From positions 1-5,495 of the forward strand of contig DAICZK010000100.1 of the NCBI GenBank assembly GCA_027311185.1: a stretch of DNA of 5,495 nt, given 5' to 3'. The position numbers were made by a program, and so were the translations under genes. Source of the DNA: Sulfuriferula sp. (GTDB taxonomy: Bacteria > Pseudomonadota > Gammaproteobacteria > Burkholderiales > Sulfuriferulaceae). Shown here in pieces: positions 1 to 5,495 of this stretch. Within the stretch, counting starts at the first letter, position 1. Every line of letters starts with the position of its first letter. The notes under the pieces are model-generated. The model did not search any database. It was not told where the DNA came from and worked only from the letters and a program-made list of their open reading frames with translations.

Positions 1-195
1 GGCCTGACGCATACGCCAGTACAGGAAGCTGCTGTTTAGTAGAGCAACCAAGCTGCCATACATCGCGGATTTAAATGCGGTGGGGACGACAAATTTGATG
101 GCTATTGCAATAATAATAAATACTATTAATTGCCATTTAATTACAGTCTTTATTATTTCCGTGTCCTGCTCCGGATTTTGCGCTGTAGCGTGCAT
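1..195 (-). CDS. atpI: ATP synthase subunit I (AtpI), N-terminal part, cut by window edge
   Basis: This is the first 65 codons of a small membrane protein; the frame is still open at position 1. The family (AtpI/Atp1, first gene of many atp operons) helps assemble the c-ring of the F1Fo ATP synthase in the inner membrane and is not essential for catalysis. A short polar N-terminus (MHATAQNPEQDTEIIK) is followed by a hydrophobic segment at about residues 21-40 and a second at about 44-60, then RMRQA. The pattern (K-W-Q-L-I-V, then a Gly-Ser-rich second helix, then a basic turn) fits the first two helices of AtpI, and the place just after parB is usual for it in betaproteobacteria. The start at 195 is chosen because a GGGGTGA Shine-Dalgarno-like stretch (198-204) lies just upstream. 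A TTG six codons upstream is an in-frame alternative. Codon use is AT-rich: 4 of 9 Ile codons are ATA, unlike the neighbours. Identification rests on context plus topology. Confidence 0.82.
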   Translation of the reverse strand, partial: MHATAQNPEQDTEIIKTVIKWQLIVFIIIAIAIKFVVPTAFKSAMYGSLVALLNSSFLYWRMRQA

Positions 196-223
196 GTTCA
201 CCCCGTCTGCCAAATGCCATCGC

Positions 224-256
224 GCACCTGGCCCGCATCGGCGGGGCGGCCAGTGC
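224..256 (-). other. GC-rich hairpin in the atpI leader
   Basis: The arms GCACCTGGCC (224-233) and GGCCAGTGC (248-256) are complementary over 9 bp with one bulged base. An inner alternative stem CCCGC/GCGGG (232-236 with 241-245, 4-nt loop) competes for part of the outer stem. It lies 28 bp upstream of the atpI start and starts a few bases after the -10 element of the putative promoter, so it would be at or near the 5' end of an atpI transcript. There is no U-tract on either strand, so it is not a standard intrinsic terminator. It could slow parB read-through, stabilise the leader RNA or affect translation; the function is unknown. Confidence 0.45.
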
Positions 257-259
257 AAG

Positions 260-289
260 ATAATACATGAGTCAATCCGAATTATGCAA
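260..289 (-). promoter_or_regulatory. Possible sigma70-type promoter for atpI / the atp operon
   Basis: On the minus strand, TATTAT (260-265, 5 of 6 to TATAAT) is a good -10 candidate. TTGCAT (284-289) is a modest -35 candidate (3 of 6 to TTGACA), with an 18-bp spacer. A better -35-like hexamer, TTGACT, lies inside the spacer but only 4 bp from the -10, so it cannot pair with it. Transcription would start near 253, giving a leader of about 58 nt before the atpI ATG. The location between parB and atpI is where an atp promoter would be expected. It is a consensus match only, and transcription may also read through from parB. Confidence 0.35.
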
Positions 290-327
290 CGCTTTGTTTT
301 CCCGTCGCCACGATTCGATAATTATAA

Positions 328-1167
328 TCACGATAACTTATTGATTATTATATCAAGCTGATTAAGATCCGTGTAGGCGATTGTGAGCTTGCCGGCGCCG
401 TTCTTGTGCGGCTGGATGCTTACTTTCGCACCCAGGCCATCGGACAGACGCTCGATCAGATCCTGTACGTCGCGATCGGGAGGGCTTTGGGGCTCCGGCG
501 CGGGAGCCATGCGTTGCGCGACCAGCTTCTCGGTTTCCCGTACCGACAACTGTCGGCGGACCACGTGTTCGGCGATTTCCAGCTGCCGATGCTCTGGCAG
601 CGCCAGAAGTGCGCGTGCATGCCCCATATCGAGCTGCATGGTCATTACCAGGTCCTGCACCATGGATGGCAAGTTCAGCAGACGCAGCAGATTGGTCACC
701 GCGCTGCGTGAACGGCCGACTGCCGCCGCCGCGGCCTGATGCGTCATCTCGAACTCGGTAATCAAACGCTGGATCCCGGCCGCCTCTTCCAGTGGGTTGA
801 GGTCTTCGCGCTGAATATTCTCGATCAGCGCCATCGCCAGCGCGGCTTCGTCGGGAACGGCTTTGACCATGACCGGAACATCTTCCAGCCCGGCGATGCG
901 AGCCGCCCGCCAGCGCCGCTCGCCAGCGATAATTTCATACCTCTGATCGGCGACTTCGCGGACCAGTATGGGCTGCATCAATCCCTGCGCTTTAATCGAT
1001 TCTGCCAGGGTGTTGAGACTGTCTTCGTCCATCCGGGTACGCGGCTGATATTTGCCGGGTTGCAGGTTTTGTACCGCGATGATCCGCAATTCACCATGTG
1101 CCGACGGTCCGTCGTCACCCGCCAGTAACGCATCCAACCCGCGCCCTAACCCTCGCGCTCTTTTCAT
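328..1167 (-). CDS. parB: Chromosome partitioning protein ParB (Spo0J family), parS-binding CTPase clamp
   Basis: 279 residues, usual for chromosomal ParB. The family binds parS, uses CTP to close into a sliding clamp, spreads on nearby DNA and stimulates ParA ATPase to segregate the origin region. Visible parts in order: the N-terminal GLGRGLDALL (6-15) that contacts ParA; the CTP-binding ParB/Srx domain with GERRWRA (82-88) and ENIQREDLNP (116-125); a helix-turn-helix at about 141-162 ending in GRSRSAVTNLLRLL; a central helical region with MGHARALLAL (181-190); a Pro-rich linker (222-230, APAPEPQSP); and a C-terminal dimerisation domain (about 233-279). All key motifs are intact. The start at 1167 has AGGA (1174-1177) 6 nt upstream, directly after the parA stop codon, 10 bp between genes, so translation is probably coupled to parA. 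The last codons (about 328-360) are unusually AT-rich. An alanine run at 145-149 sits in the first HTH helix. A matching parS lies at 4600-4615. Confidence 0.97.
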   Translation of the reverse strand: MKRARGLGRGLDALLAGDDGPSAHGELRIIAVQNLQPGKYQPRTRMDEDSLNTLAESIKAQGLMQPILVREVADQRYEIIAGERRWRAARIAGLEDVPVMVKAVPDEAALAMALIENIQREDLNPLEEAAGIQRLITEFEMTHQAAAAAVGRSRSAVTNLLRLLNLPSMVQDLVMTMQLDMGHARALLALPEHRQLEIAEHVVRRQLSVRETEKLVAQRMAPAPEPQSPPDRDVQDLIERLSDGLGAKVSIQPHKNGAGKLTIAYTDLNQLDIIINKLS

Positions 1168-1177
1168 GTCATTTCCT

Positions 1178-1945
1178 TCAACTTGCTGTTCGCTCTAATA
1201 CTTCGCGCGCCAATGCCAGATAGGCCTGCGCGCCCTTGGAATTCTGGTCGTAAACCAATACCGGCTGCCCGTAACTCGGCGCCTCGGCAAGGCGGATATT
1301 GCGCGGGATCACGGTATCGTACACTTTTTTAGCGAAATGGCTTTTCAGCTGATCGGAAACCTGTTGCGCCAATGTGCTGCGGGGGTCATACATGGTTCGC
1401 AGCAGGCCTTCGATTTCCAGCCTCGGATTCAGGTTCGCGCGTATCTTCTTGATCGTATTGACCAGGTCCGATACCCCCTCCAGCGCATAATATTCGCATT
1501 GCATGGGGATCATTACCGCGTCCGCTGCGGTCAACGCGTTGACCGCCAGCAGATTGAGCGCGGGGGGGCAGTCTATCAGAACGTAATCGTAGTTCGGGAT
1601 CACCTCTGCAAGCGCGGTTTTGAGCCTGATTTCGCGGCCGACCTGATCGACCAGCTCGACTTCCGCGCCGGCCAGGTCGCGGTTGGCAGGCAGTACGTCG
1701 AACCGGCCCGCTTCGCTGTAACATAATATCTCAGGTATGGTTTTCTGGCCCAGCAACAAGTGGTAGACGCTACTTCGCAGATCGCGCTTGTTTATGCCAC
1801 AGCCCATGGTTGCGTTGCCTTGCGGGTCGAGATCGACCAGCAGCACGCGGCGGCCCATATCGGCAAAACTCGCAGCCAGATTCACCGCCGTTGTAGTTTT
1901 GCCGACGCCGCCTTTTTGATTGGTAATCGCAAATACTCTAGCCAT
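1178..1945 (-). CDS. parA: Chromosome partitioning ATPase ParA (Soj family)
   Basis: 255 residues, the size of chromosomal ParA/Soj without the N-terminal HTH extension of type Ia plasmid ParAs. The protein dimerises on ATP binding, coats nucleoid DNA non-specifically and is released by ParB, which pulls the origin-proximal parS region toward the pole. The deviant Walker A motif KGGVGKTT is at 11-18 with the signature Lys at 11, followed by the DLDPQGN motif at 38-44 and the Walker B region (VLIDCPP) at 122-128. The tail with IPRNIRLAEAPSYGQPV is typical of the family. The start at 1945 is supported by a strong AAGGAG (1950-1955) 4 nt upstream. The gene overlaps the 3' end of rsmG by 8 bp and is followed by parB after 10 bp, so mnmG-rsmG-parA-parB look like one operon. 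Nothing is missing or broken. Confusion with MinD or plasmid ParA is unlikely given the parB neighbour and the length. Confidence 0.97.
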   Translation of the reverse strand: MARVFAITNQKGGVGKTTTAVNLAASFADMGRRVLLVDLDPQGNATMGCGINKRDLRSSVYHLLLGQKTIPEILCYSEAGRFDVLPANRDLAGAEVELVDQVGREIRLKTALAEVIPNYDYVLIDCPPALNLLAVNALTAADAVMIPMQCEYYALEGVSDLVNTIKKIRANLNPRLEIEGLLRTMYDPRSTLAQQVSDQLKSHFAKKVYDTVIPRNIRLAEAPSYGQPVLVYDQNSKGAQAYLALAREVLERTAS

Positions 1946-2567
1946 GTGACTCCTTCAGGATTACCAGGTGGCGCTGTGCGTCCAGCGTGGGTACGCTGAG
2001 CTGCTCTACACTCGCCAGCCCTACGCCCGACGGCAGATGTTCAAGCTCGACGCCCGGATAGGCGCCCTTCATGGCAAACCAGCGACCGCCTGGCGCCAAT
2101 GCCGCGCGAGTGAGGGTGACAAATTGTTCCAGTTCGGCAAATGCGCGCGAAATCACGCCTTGATATCGTTGGCCCGCGGGTAGTGATTCGACCCGCCCGG
2201 TGATGACGGTCACATTTTTCAATCCCAGCTCCATTACCGCTTGACGCAAAAAACTGGTTTTCTTCTGATTACTATCCATCACACTTACCTGTTGACCCGG
2301 ATTAGCAATCGCCAGTGGTATTCCCGGCAGTCCAGCGCCACTGCCGACATCGAGCAGGCCAAGGAGGCCAACATAAGGCTGCACCGATAAACTGTCGAGG
2401 ATATGATGCGAGAGCATTTTGTCTGCATCGCGCACCGCGGTCAGGTTATGTACCTTGTTCCATTTTGCGATCAGACCCAAATAGGCTACCAACTGTTGCG
2501 CCTGCTCAGAACCGATCGCCACGCCCATCTCCTGCGCATGCGCTATCAAGTCGTTCAACTGCCGCAT
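1938..2567 (-). CDS. rsmG: 16S rRNA (guanine(527)-N7)-methyltransferase RsmG (GidB)
   Basis: 209 residues, close to the E. coli protein (207). It uses S-adenosylmethionine to methylate N7 of G527 in the 530 loop of 16S rRNA in the cytoplasm; in other bacteria loss gives low-level streptomycin resistance. The HNLTAVRD segment (40-47) and HILDSL (55-60) precede the SAM-binding Rossmann motif DVGSGAGLPG (73-82). Motif II is at VMDSN (96-100). Family residues R141 (SRAF), K167 (MKG) and R199 (QRHL) are present. The gene follows mnmG with 7 bp between stop and start and only a weak Shine-Dalgarno (CGGA), suggesting translational coupling to mnmG. Its last codons contain the Shine-Dalgarno of parA, and the two genes overlap by 8 bp. 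mnmG-rsmG adjacency is conserved across bacteria. Confidence 0.97.
   Translation of the reverse strand: MRQLNDLIAHAQEMGVAIGSEQAQQLVAYLGLIAKWNKVHNLTAVRDADKMLSHHILDSLSVQPYVGLLGLLDVGSGAGLPGIPLAIANPGQQVSVMDSNQKKTSFLRQAVMELGLKNVTVITGRVESLPAGQRYQGVISRAFAELEQFVTLTRAALAPGGRWFAMKGAYPGVELEHLPSGVGLASVEQLSVPTLDAQRHLVILKESHG
1950..1955 (-). promoter_or_regulatory. Shine-Dalgarno of parA inside the rsmG coding sequence
   Basis: AAGGAG on the minus strand lies 4 nt before the parA ATG and forms the Lys-Glu codons near the C-terminus of RsmG (LKESHG). It fixes the parA start and implies that ribosomes finishing rsmG pass over the parA initiation site. It is the strongest ribosome binding site seen in the window. 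Confidence 0.75.
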
Positions 2568-2574
2568 ATGTCCG

Positions 2575-4476
2575 TCATGCCAGCGACGTACGCGGCTCCG
2601 CAGAATGGCGGTGCCGCTTGAGGTGTACCAGTAGTAAGGAAATCGCCGCAGGAGTAACGCCGGAGATACGTGAAGCCTGCCCTATCGTTTCGGGTTTATG
2701 GCGGTTGAGTTTTTGCTGTACCTCTATTGATAGTCCTCGCACCTCGGCATAGTCCATCGCCGCGGGCAGCGATTGGTATTCCTGCGCCCGCGCGCGCGCT
2801 ATTTCGCCCAACTGGCGCTCGATATAACCTTGGTATTTCGCCTGTATTTCAACCTGTTCGGCTAGCGTTTCGTCTAACAGACCAGGCCCGGCAATCGGCA
2901 GACTCATCAACGCCGCATAGTTAACATCAGGACGGCGCAACAAATCATACAGATTGTATTCGTGCTCTATCGCCTTACCCAGCACGCGCTCGGCTTGCAT
3001 CAGATCGAAGGTTTCGGGACGCACCCAAATACTGCGCAAGCGCTGTTGTTCGGCTTCGATTTGTTCTCGTTTGCGACTAAATGCGTTCCAGCGCACATCG
3101 TCCACCACGCCCAGACGTCGGCCGATTTCCGTCAGGCGCATGTCCGCATTGTCTTCACGCAGCGATAACCGATATTCGGCGCGGCTGGTAAACATGCGAT
3201 AAGGTTCGGTTACGCCCAAGGTCGTCAAATCGTCAACCATCACGCCCAGGTAGGCCTCGTCACGCCCCGGGTTCCAGCTAGGCAAGCCCTGCGCTTTTAG
3301 TCCGGCATTGATTCCGGCCAACAATCCCTGTGCCGCCGCTTCTTCGTAACCGGTGGTGCCATTGATCTGGCCGGCAAAAAACAGCCCAGAAATGGCTTTG
3401 GTTTCAAGCGACCGCTTTAGCTCCCGCGGATCAAAATAATCGTATTCAATTGCGTAGCCAGGCCGCATCAGGTGTGCGTTCTCAAATCCCTTGATCGAGC
3501 GCACAAGTGCCCACTGTACATCGAAAGGCAGGCTGGTGGAGATGCCGTTGGGATAGACTTCGTGCGTATTCAACCCCTCTGGCTCAACAAATATCTGGTG
3601 CGAAGCTTTGTCGGCAAAACGCACGATTTTATCTTCGATGGACGGGCAATAGCGCGGCCCGACACCTTCGATCACGCCACTGTATAGCGGTGACCGGTCC
3701 AGTCCGCCACGGATGATGTCGTGTGTTAATTCCGATGTATGCGTTATCCAGCAGGGCAATTGGGCGGGATGCTGCTCACGTCGCCCGAGAAAGGAAAACA
3801 CCGGCGCGGGGTCATCTCCGGGCTGTATCTGCATGACTGAATAGTCTATCGTGCGCCCGTCCAGGCGCGGCGGCGTGCCGGTTTTCAGGCGACCGACCGG
3901 CAACTTCAATTCACGCAAGCGATGCGCGAGACTGACGGACGCCGGATCTCCCGCGCGCCCCGACGTATAATTCGACATGCCGACATGGATCAGGCCCGCC
4001 AGAAACGTACCGGCCGTCAATACCACGGTCGGCGCATAAAACGACAGCCCCAATTGCGTTTTCACGCCTATCACCTGGTCGCCCTGTAGCAGCAGATCAT
4101 CCACTGCCTGCTGAAACAGCCACAAGTTGGCCTGGTTTTCCAGCCGACTGCGTATGGCCTGTTTGTATAAAACGCGATCCGCCTGCGCCCTGGTCGCCCG
4201 AACCGCCGGGCCTTTGGATAAATTAAGCGTGCGGAACTGTATCCCCGCCTCGTCCGCAGCGGCGGCCATTGCACCGCCTAACGCATCTATTTCCCTGACG
4301 AGGTGGCCCTTGCCGATACCGCCTATGGATGGATTGCAGGACATTTGTCCCAAAGTCTCGATGTTGTGCGTCAGCAGTAGCGTACGCACGCCCATACGCG
4401 CCGCCGCCAGCGCTGCCTCGGTTCCCGCGTGGCCCCCGCCGACCACGATTACGCCAAATTTTTCCTGAAATTCCAT
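2575..4476 (-). CDS. mnmG: tRNA uridine-5-carboxymethylaminomethyl modification enzyme MnmG (GidA)
   Basis: 633 residues from the chosen start (E. coli 629). With MnmE it forms a cytoplasmic complex that uses FAD, NADH, methylene-tetrahydrofolate and glycine or ammonium to place (carboxymethyl)aminomethyl groups on C5 of wobble U34 in tRNAs reading NNA/NNG codons. The FAD Rossmann motif VVGGGHAG is at 11-18. MSCNP carries the conserved Cys47, and RYCPSIEDK carries Cys277; both numbers coincide with E. coli. Other family blocks are GIGKGH (54-58 region), GRAGDP (173-178), [10 protein letters not shown] (195-204), the [18 protein letters not shown] block, and a helical C-terminal domain with [19 protein letters not shown] that binds MnmE and tRNA. 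The ATG at 4476 (MEFQEKF) aligns with the E. coli N-terminus. A TTG at 4500 would add eight residues (MTKRNAKQ) and is less likely. Neither start has a clear Shine-Dalgarno; only an AAAAGAAA stretch is present. The 200-bp leader holds a parS site. Confidence 0.97.
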   Translation of the reverse strand: MEFQEKFGVIVVGGGHAGTEAALAAARMGVRTLLLTHNIETLGQMSCNPSIGGIGKGHLVREIDALGGAMAAAADEAGIQFRTLNLSKGPAVRATRAQADRVLYKQAIRSRLENQANLWLFQQAVDDLLLQGDQVIGVKTQLGLSFYAPTVVLTAGTFLAGLIHVGMSNYTSGRAGDPASVSLAHRLRELKLPVGRLKTGTPPRLDGRTIDYSVMQIQPGDDPAPVFSFLGRREQHPAQLPCWITHTSELTHDIIRGGLDRSPLYSGVIEGVGPRYCPSIEDKIVRFADKASHQIFVEPEGLNTHEVYPNGISTSLPFDVQWALVRSIKGFENAHLMRPGYAIEYDYFDPRELKRSLETKAISGLFFAGQINGTTGYEEAAAQGLLAGINAGLKAQGLPSWNPGRDEAYLGVMVDDLTTLGVTEPYRMFTSRAEYRLSLREDNADMRLTEIGRRLGVVDDVRWNAFSRKREQIEAEQQRLRSIWVRPETFDLMQAERVLGKAIEHEYNLYDLLRRPDVNYAALMSLPIAGPGLLDETLAEQVEIQAKYQGYIERQLGEIARARAQEYQSLPAAMDYAEVRGLSIEVQQKLNRHKPETIGQASRISGVTPAAISLLLVHLKRHRHSAEPRTSLA

Positions 4477-4588
4477 CTGTTTTGCGTTTCTTTTAGTCAA
4501 TTAGCATTTAATGATGGCACATAAACGGATAATCGCAATGTTTTTTTGCGGGCGCCGCACGACCAATCCTGGCCTATGCGGCCGGTTT

Positions 4589-4598
4589 GCGCTAGCGC
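4589..4598. repeat. 10-bp perfect palindrome next to parS
   Basis: GCGCTAGCGC reads identically on both strands and ends 2 bp before the 16-bp parS core, sharing its last base with the extended parS dyad (4598-4617). It may be chance in GC-rich DNA or part of a protein-binding cluster. Confidence 0.4.
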
Positions 4599-4599
4599 G

Positions 4600-4615
4600 T
4601 GTTCCACGTGAAACA
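4600..4615. promoter_or_regulatory. parS centromere site (ParB loading site)
   Basis: TGTTCCACGTGAAACA matches the bacterial chromosomal parS consensus TGTTNCACGTGAAACA at all 16 positions. The palindrome is near-perfect: the left half carries C where the right half would pair with T, so one arm resembles the Pseudomonas-type TGTTCCACGTGGAACA and the other the Bacillus/Caulobacter-type TGTTTCACGTGAAACA. The dyad extends to 20 bp (4598-4617) with the same single mismatched pair. ParB encoded about 3.4 kb away would load here and spread over mnmG and mnmE. It lies in non-coding DNA, so coding constraint does not explain the match. Confidence 0.93.
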
Positions 4616-4620
4616 CGTGG
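4604..4620. repeat. Second dyad overlapping parS (CCACGTG-AAA-CACGTGG)
   Basis: Perfect 7-bp inverted arms with a 3-bp centre share 12 bp with parS and create a second CACGTG core (4614-4619) 9 bp from the parS core (4605-4610). The second core has poor parS flanks, so it is not a second full parS site. It could be a secondary ParB contact, a site for another factor, or a by-product of the parS sequence. Confidence 0.55.
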
Positions 4621-4676
4621 TCGCGCAAGAGATCCCATCTGCCCAGCATATCGTATCGATATCGTCGCACGCACCC

Positions 4677-5495
4677 CTATTTACCGATACAGAACCGACT
4701 GAAAATCTCGCCCAGCAGGTCGTCCGCGCTGAATTCACCGGTGATCGACGACAACGCGCACTGCGCCAGACGCAACTCTTCGGCGAGCAACTCCAGCGCC
4801 TGCCCAGTTAGGCGGGTTGCGGCTTCAAGGTGCCCTTTTGCAATCCGCAGACTCTCCAGATGGCGTGCGCGCGCCATAAACAGGCCGCCACCCTCGGCGC
4901 GCCACCCCGCCGCATCCAGCAAGGCTTTACGCAGATCAGGCAAGCCAGCGCCAGTGCGCGCTGAAATATAAATATTCTGCGCGCTGACCCCCGGCGTTTC
5001 CATAGTCAGGTCAATTTTATTATGGACGGTAAAAATGGGCAATTCCCGTGGCAGTTTGGCAATGATCGCTGCTTCGACTTCAGTTACGCCTTGTTTTGAA
5101 TCCACCAGCAACAACGCGACGTTGGCTTCGGTAACGGCTTGCCAGGTTCGCGCTATGCCGATTAACTCAACTTCGTCTTCCGTGTCGCGCAAGCCGGCCG
5201 TGTCGATAACGTGGATAGGTACGCCTTCAATATGGATGGTCTCGCGTATTGCGTCGCGCGTCGTTCCTGCCACCGAGGTGACGATCGCTATATCCTGGCC
5301 CGCGAGCCGGTTGAGCAGGCTGGACTTGCCGACGTTGGGTTGACCGATCAGCACGACGCGTATACCCTCGCGCAACAAACTACCCTGTCGAGCGCTTTGC
5401 GTCAAAGCGCGCAGCCGTTCCGCGATCAGACCCAAACGTTCCGATATCTTGTTTTCATGGATAACATCGATATCTTCCTCGGGAAAATCCAGTAG
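4677..5495 (-). CDS. mnmE: tRNA modification GTPase MnmE (TrmE), C-terminal 272 residues, cut by window edge
   Basis: The frame is open to the window end, so about 180 N-terminal residues (the folate-binding domain and the start of the helical domain) are missing relative to the usual ~450. MnmE is a dimeric G protein activated by potassium-dependent G-domain dimerisation that partners MnmG in wobble U34 modification. Numbering from the window edge, the fragment begins [10 protein letters not shown], typical of the helical domain. Then come the G1 loop GQPNVGKSS (51-59), the switch I/K-loop region with GTTRD (77-81), G3 DTAG (98-101), G4 NKID (159-162), SARTG (G5), and the C-terminal LAEELRLAQ helix with the invariant CIGK end, whose Cys is required for modification. 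It is followed by a 200-bp gap before mnmG. A TTG at 5435 is an internal Leu codon, not a start, because MnmE sequence continues upstream of it. Confidence 0.96.
   Translation of the reverse strand, partial: LLDFPEEDIDVIHENKISERLGLIAERLRALTQSARQGSLLREGIRVVLIGQPNVGKSSLLNRLAGQDIAIVTSVAGTTRDAIRETIHIEGVPIHVIDTAGLRDTEDEVELIGIARTWQAVTEANVALLLVDSKQGVTEVEAAIIAKLPRELPIFTVHNKIDLTMETPGVSAQNIYISARTGAGLPDLRKALLDAAGWRAEGGGLFMARARHLESLRIAKGHLEAATRLTGQALELLAEELRLAQCALSSITGEFSADDLLGEIFSRFCIGK

Larger units (their letters stand above)
4477..4676. other. mnmE-mnmG intergenic region with parS and short palindromes
   Basis: No gene is supported in these 200 bp. It holds the parS site and the dyads listed separately, a T7 run (4541-4547) next to a GC-rich block, and a short inverted repeat ATATCG-TAT-CGATAT (4648-4662) just past the mnmE stop. 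No U-tailed terminator for mnmE is visible. The best promoter-like pair toward mnmG is TTGCGA with CATCAT and a 16-bp spacer, only 4 of 6 matches each, which is too weak to call. Confidence 0.6.

Noticed and set aside
133..267. Small minus-strand open frame of about 44 codons beginning MYYLALAAPP
   Set aside because: It overlaps the atpI start in another frame, has no clear ribosome binding site and no recognisable protein features.
80..361. Plus-strand open frame of 93 codons across the atpI-parB gap
   Set aside because: It runs antisense to the atpI start and the parB end, begins inside atpI and shows no family features; it is treated as a shadow.
561..570. CACGTG core inside parB (CCACGTGTTC) as a second parS
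   Set aside because: Only the core and part of one flank match; the other flank (GCGGA) does not fit TGTTY/RAACA, and the stretch is coding sequence.
739..1128. Long plus-strand open frames antisense to parB, and similar ones over parA, mnmG and mnmE
   Set aside because: They are antisense to well-conserved genes in GC-rich DNA, where such frames arise by codon bias; none has a recognisable product.
3744..3752. DnaA-box-like TTATCCAGC on the plus strand
   Set aside because: Only 7 of 9 matches, isolated, and inside mnmG.
4213..4221. DnaA-box-like TTATCCAAA on the minus strand (8 of 9)
   Set aside because: It is a single site within the conserved LSKGPAV codons of mnmG, with no neighbouring boxes; no origin can be claimed.
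4541..4560. T7 run beside GCGGGCGCCGC as an intrinsic terminator
   Set aside because: On the plus strand the T run precedes the GC block, and on the minus strand the block is followed by A's, so it fits a terminator on neither strand.
4677..5435. A complete 252-residue GTPase starting at TTG 5435
   Set aside because: The frame continues upstream to the window edge with MnmE-like sequence ([10 protein letters not shown]), so the TTG is an internal Leu codon.

Overview
The window is a stretch of bacterial chromosome carrying six genes, all on the minus strand. Read in the direction of transcription (from high to low coordinates) they are mnmE (3' part only), mnmG, rsmG, parA, parB and atpI (5' end only). 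This is the conserved block next to the replication origin that links the mnmE/mnmG (trmE/gidA) region to the ATP synthase operon. The order rsmG-parA-parB-atpI, the protein sequences and the mid-50s percent GC composition (by eye) point to a proteobacterium, most likely a betaproteobacterium, perhaps of the Nitrosomonadales/Gallionellales type. The lineage call is inference from gene order and general resemblance, not from a search.

Layout. 4677-5495 is the C-terminal 272 residues of MnmE, with the G domain and the C-terminal FCIGK intact and the N-terminal part off the window edge. 4477-4676 is a 200-bp gap without a gene, rich in short palindromes, with a clear 16-bp parS centromere site at 4600-4615. 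2575-4476 is full-length MnmG. rsmG (1938-2567) follows after 7 bp. parA (1178-1945) overlaps the end of rsmG by 8 bp. parB (328-1167) follows parA after 10 bp. The tight packing from mnmG to parB suggests one operon with translational coupling. 196-327 is a 132-bp gap holding a possible promoter and a GC-rich hairpin ahead of atpI. 1-195 is the first 65 codons of atpI, which is AT-rich and uses many ATA codons.

How the genes work together. MnmE and MnmG form the complex that installs the (carboxymethyl)aminomethyl group on wobble U34 of certain tRNAs. RsmG methylates G527 of 16S rRNA. ParA, ParB and parS are a complete chromosome segregation module: ParB loads at parS, about 3.4 kb upstream of its own gene, and ParA moves the ParB-DNA complex. 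AtpI assists assembly of the F1Fo ATP synthase c-ring, and the atp operon would continue past position 1.

I see no novel system. All six genes are standard family members with intact key motifs. The points most worth a second look are the parS site with its overlapping second dyad in the mnmG leader, the absence of a Shine-Dalgarno sequence at mnmG, and the leader hairpin and AT-rich start of atpI. No cluster of DnaA boxes is visible, so the origin itself does not appear to be in the window.
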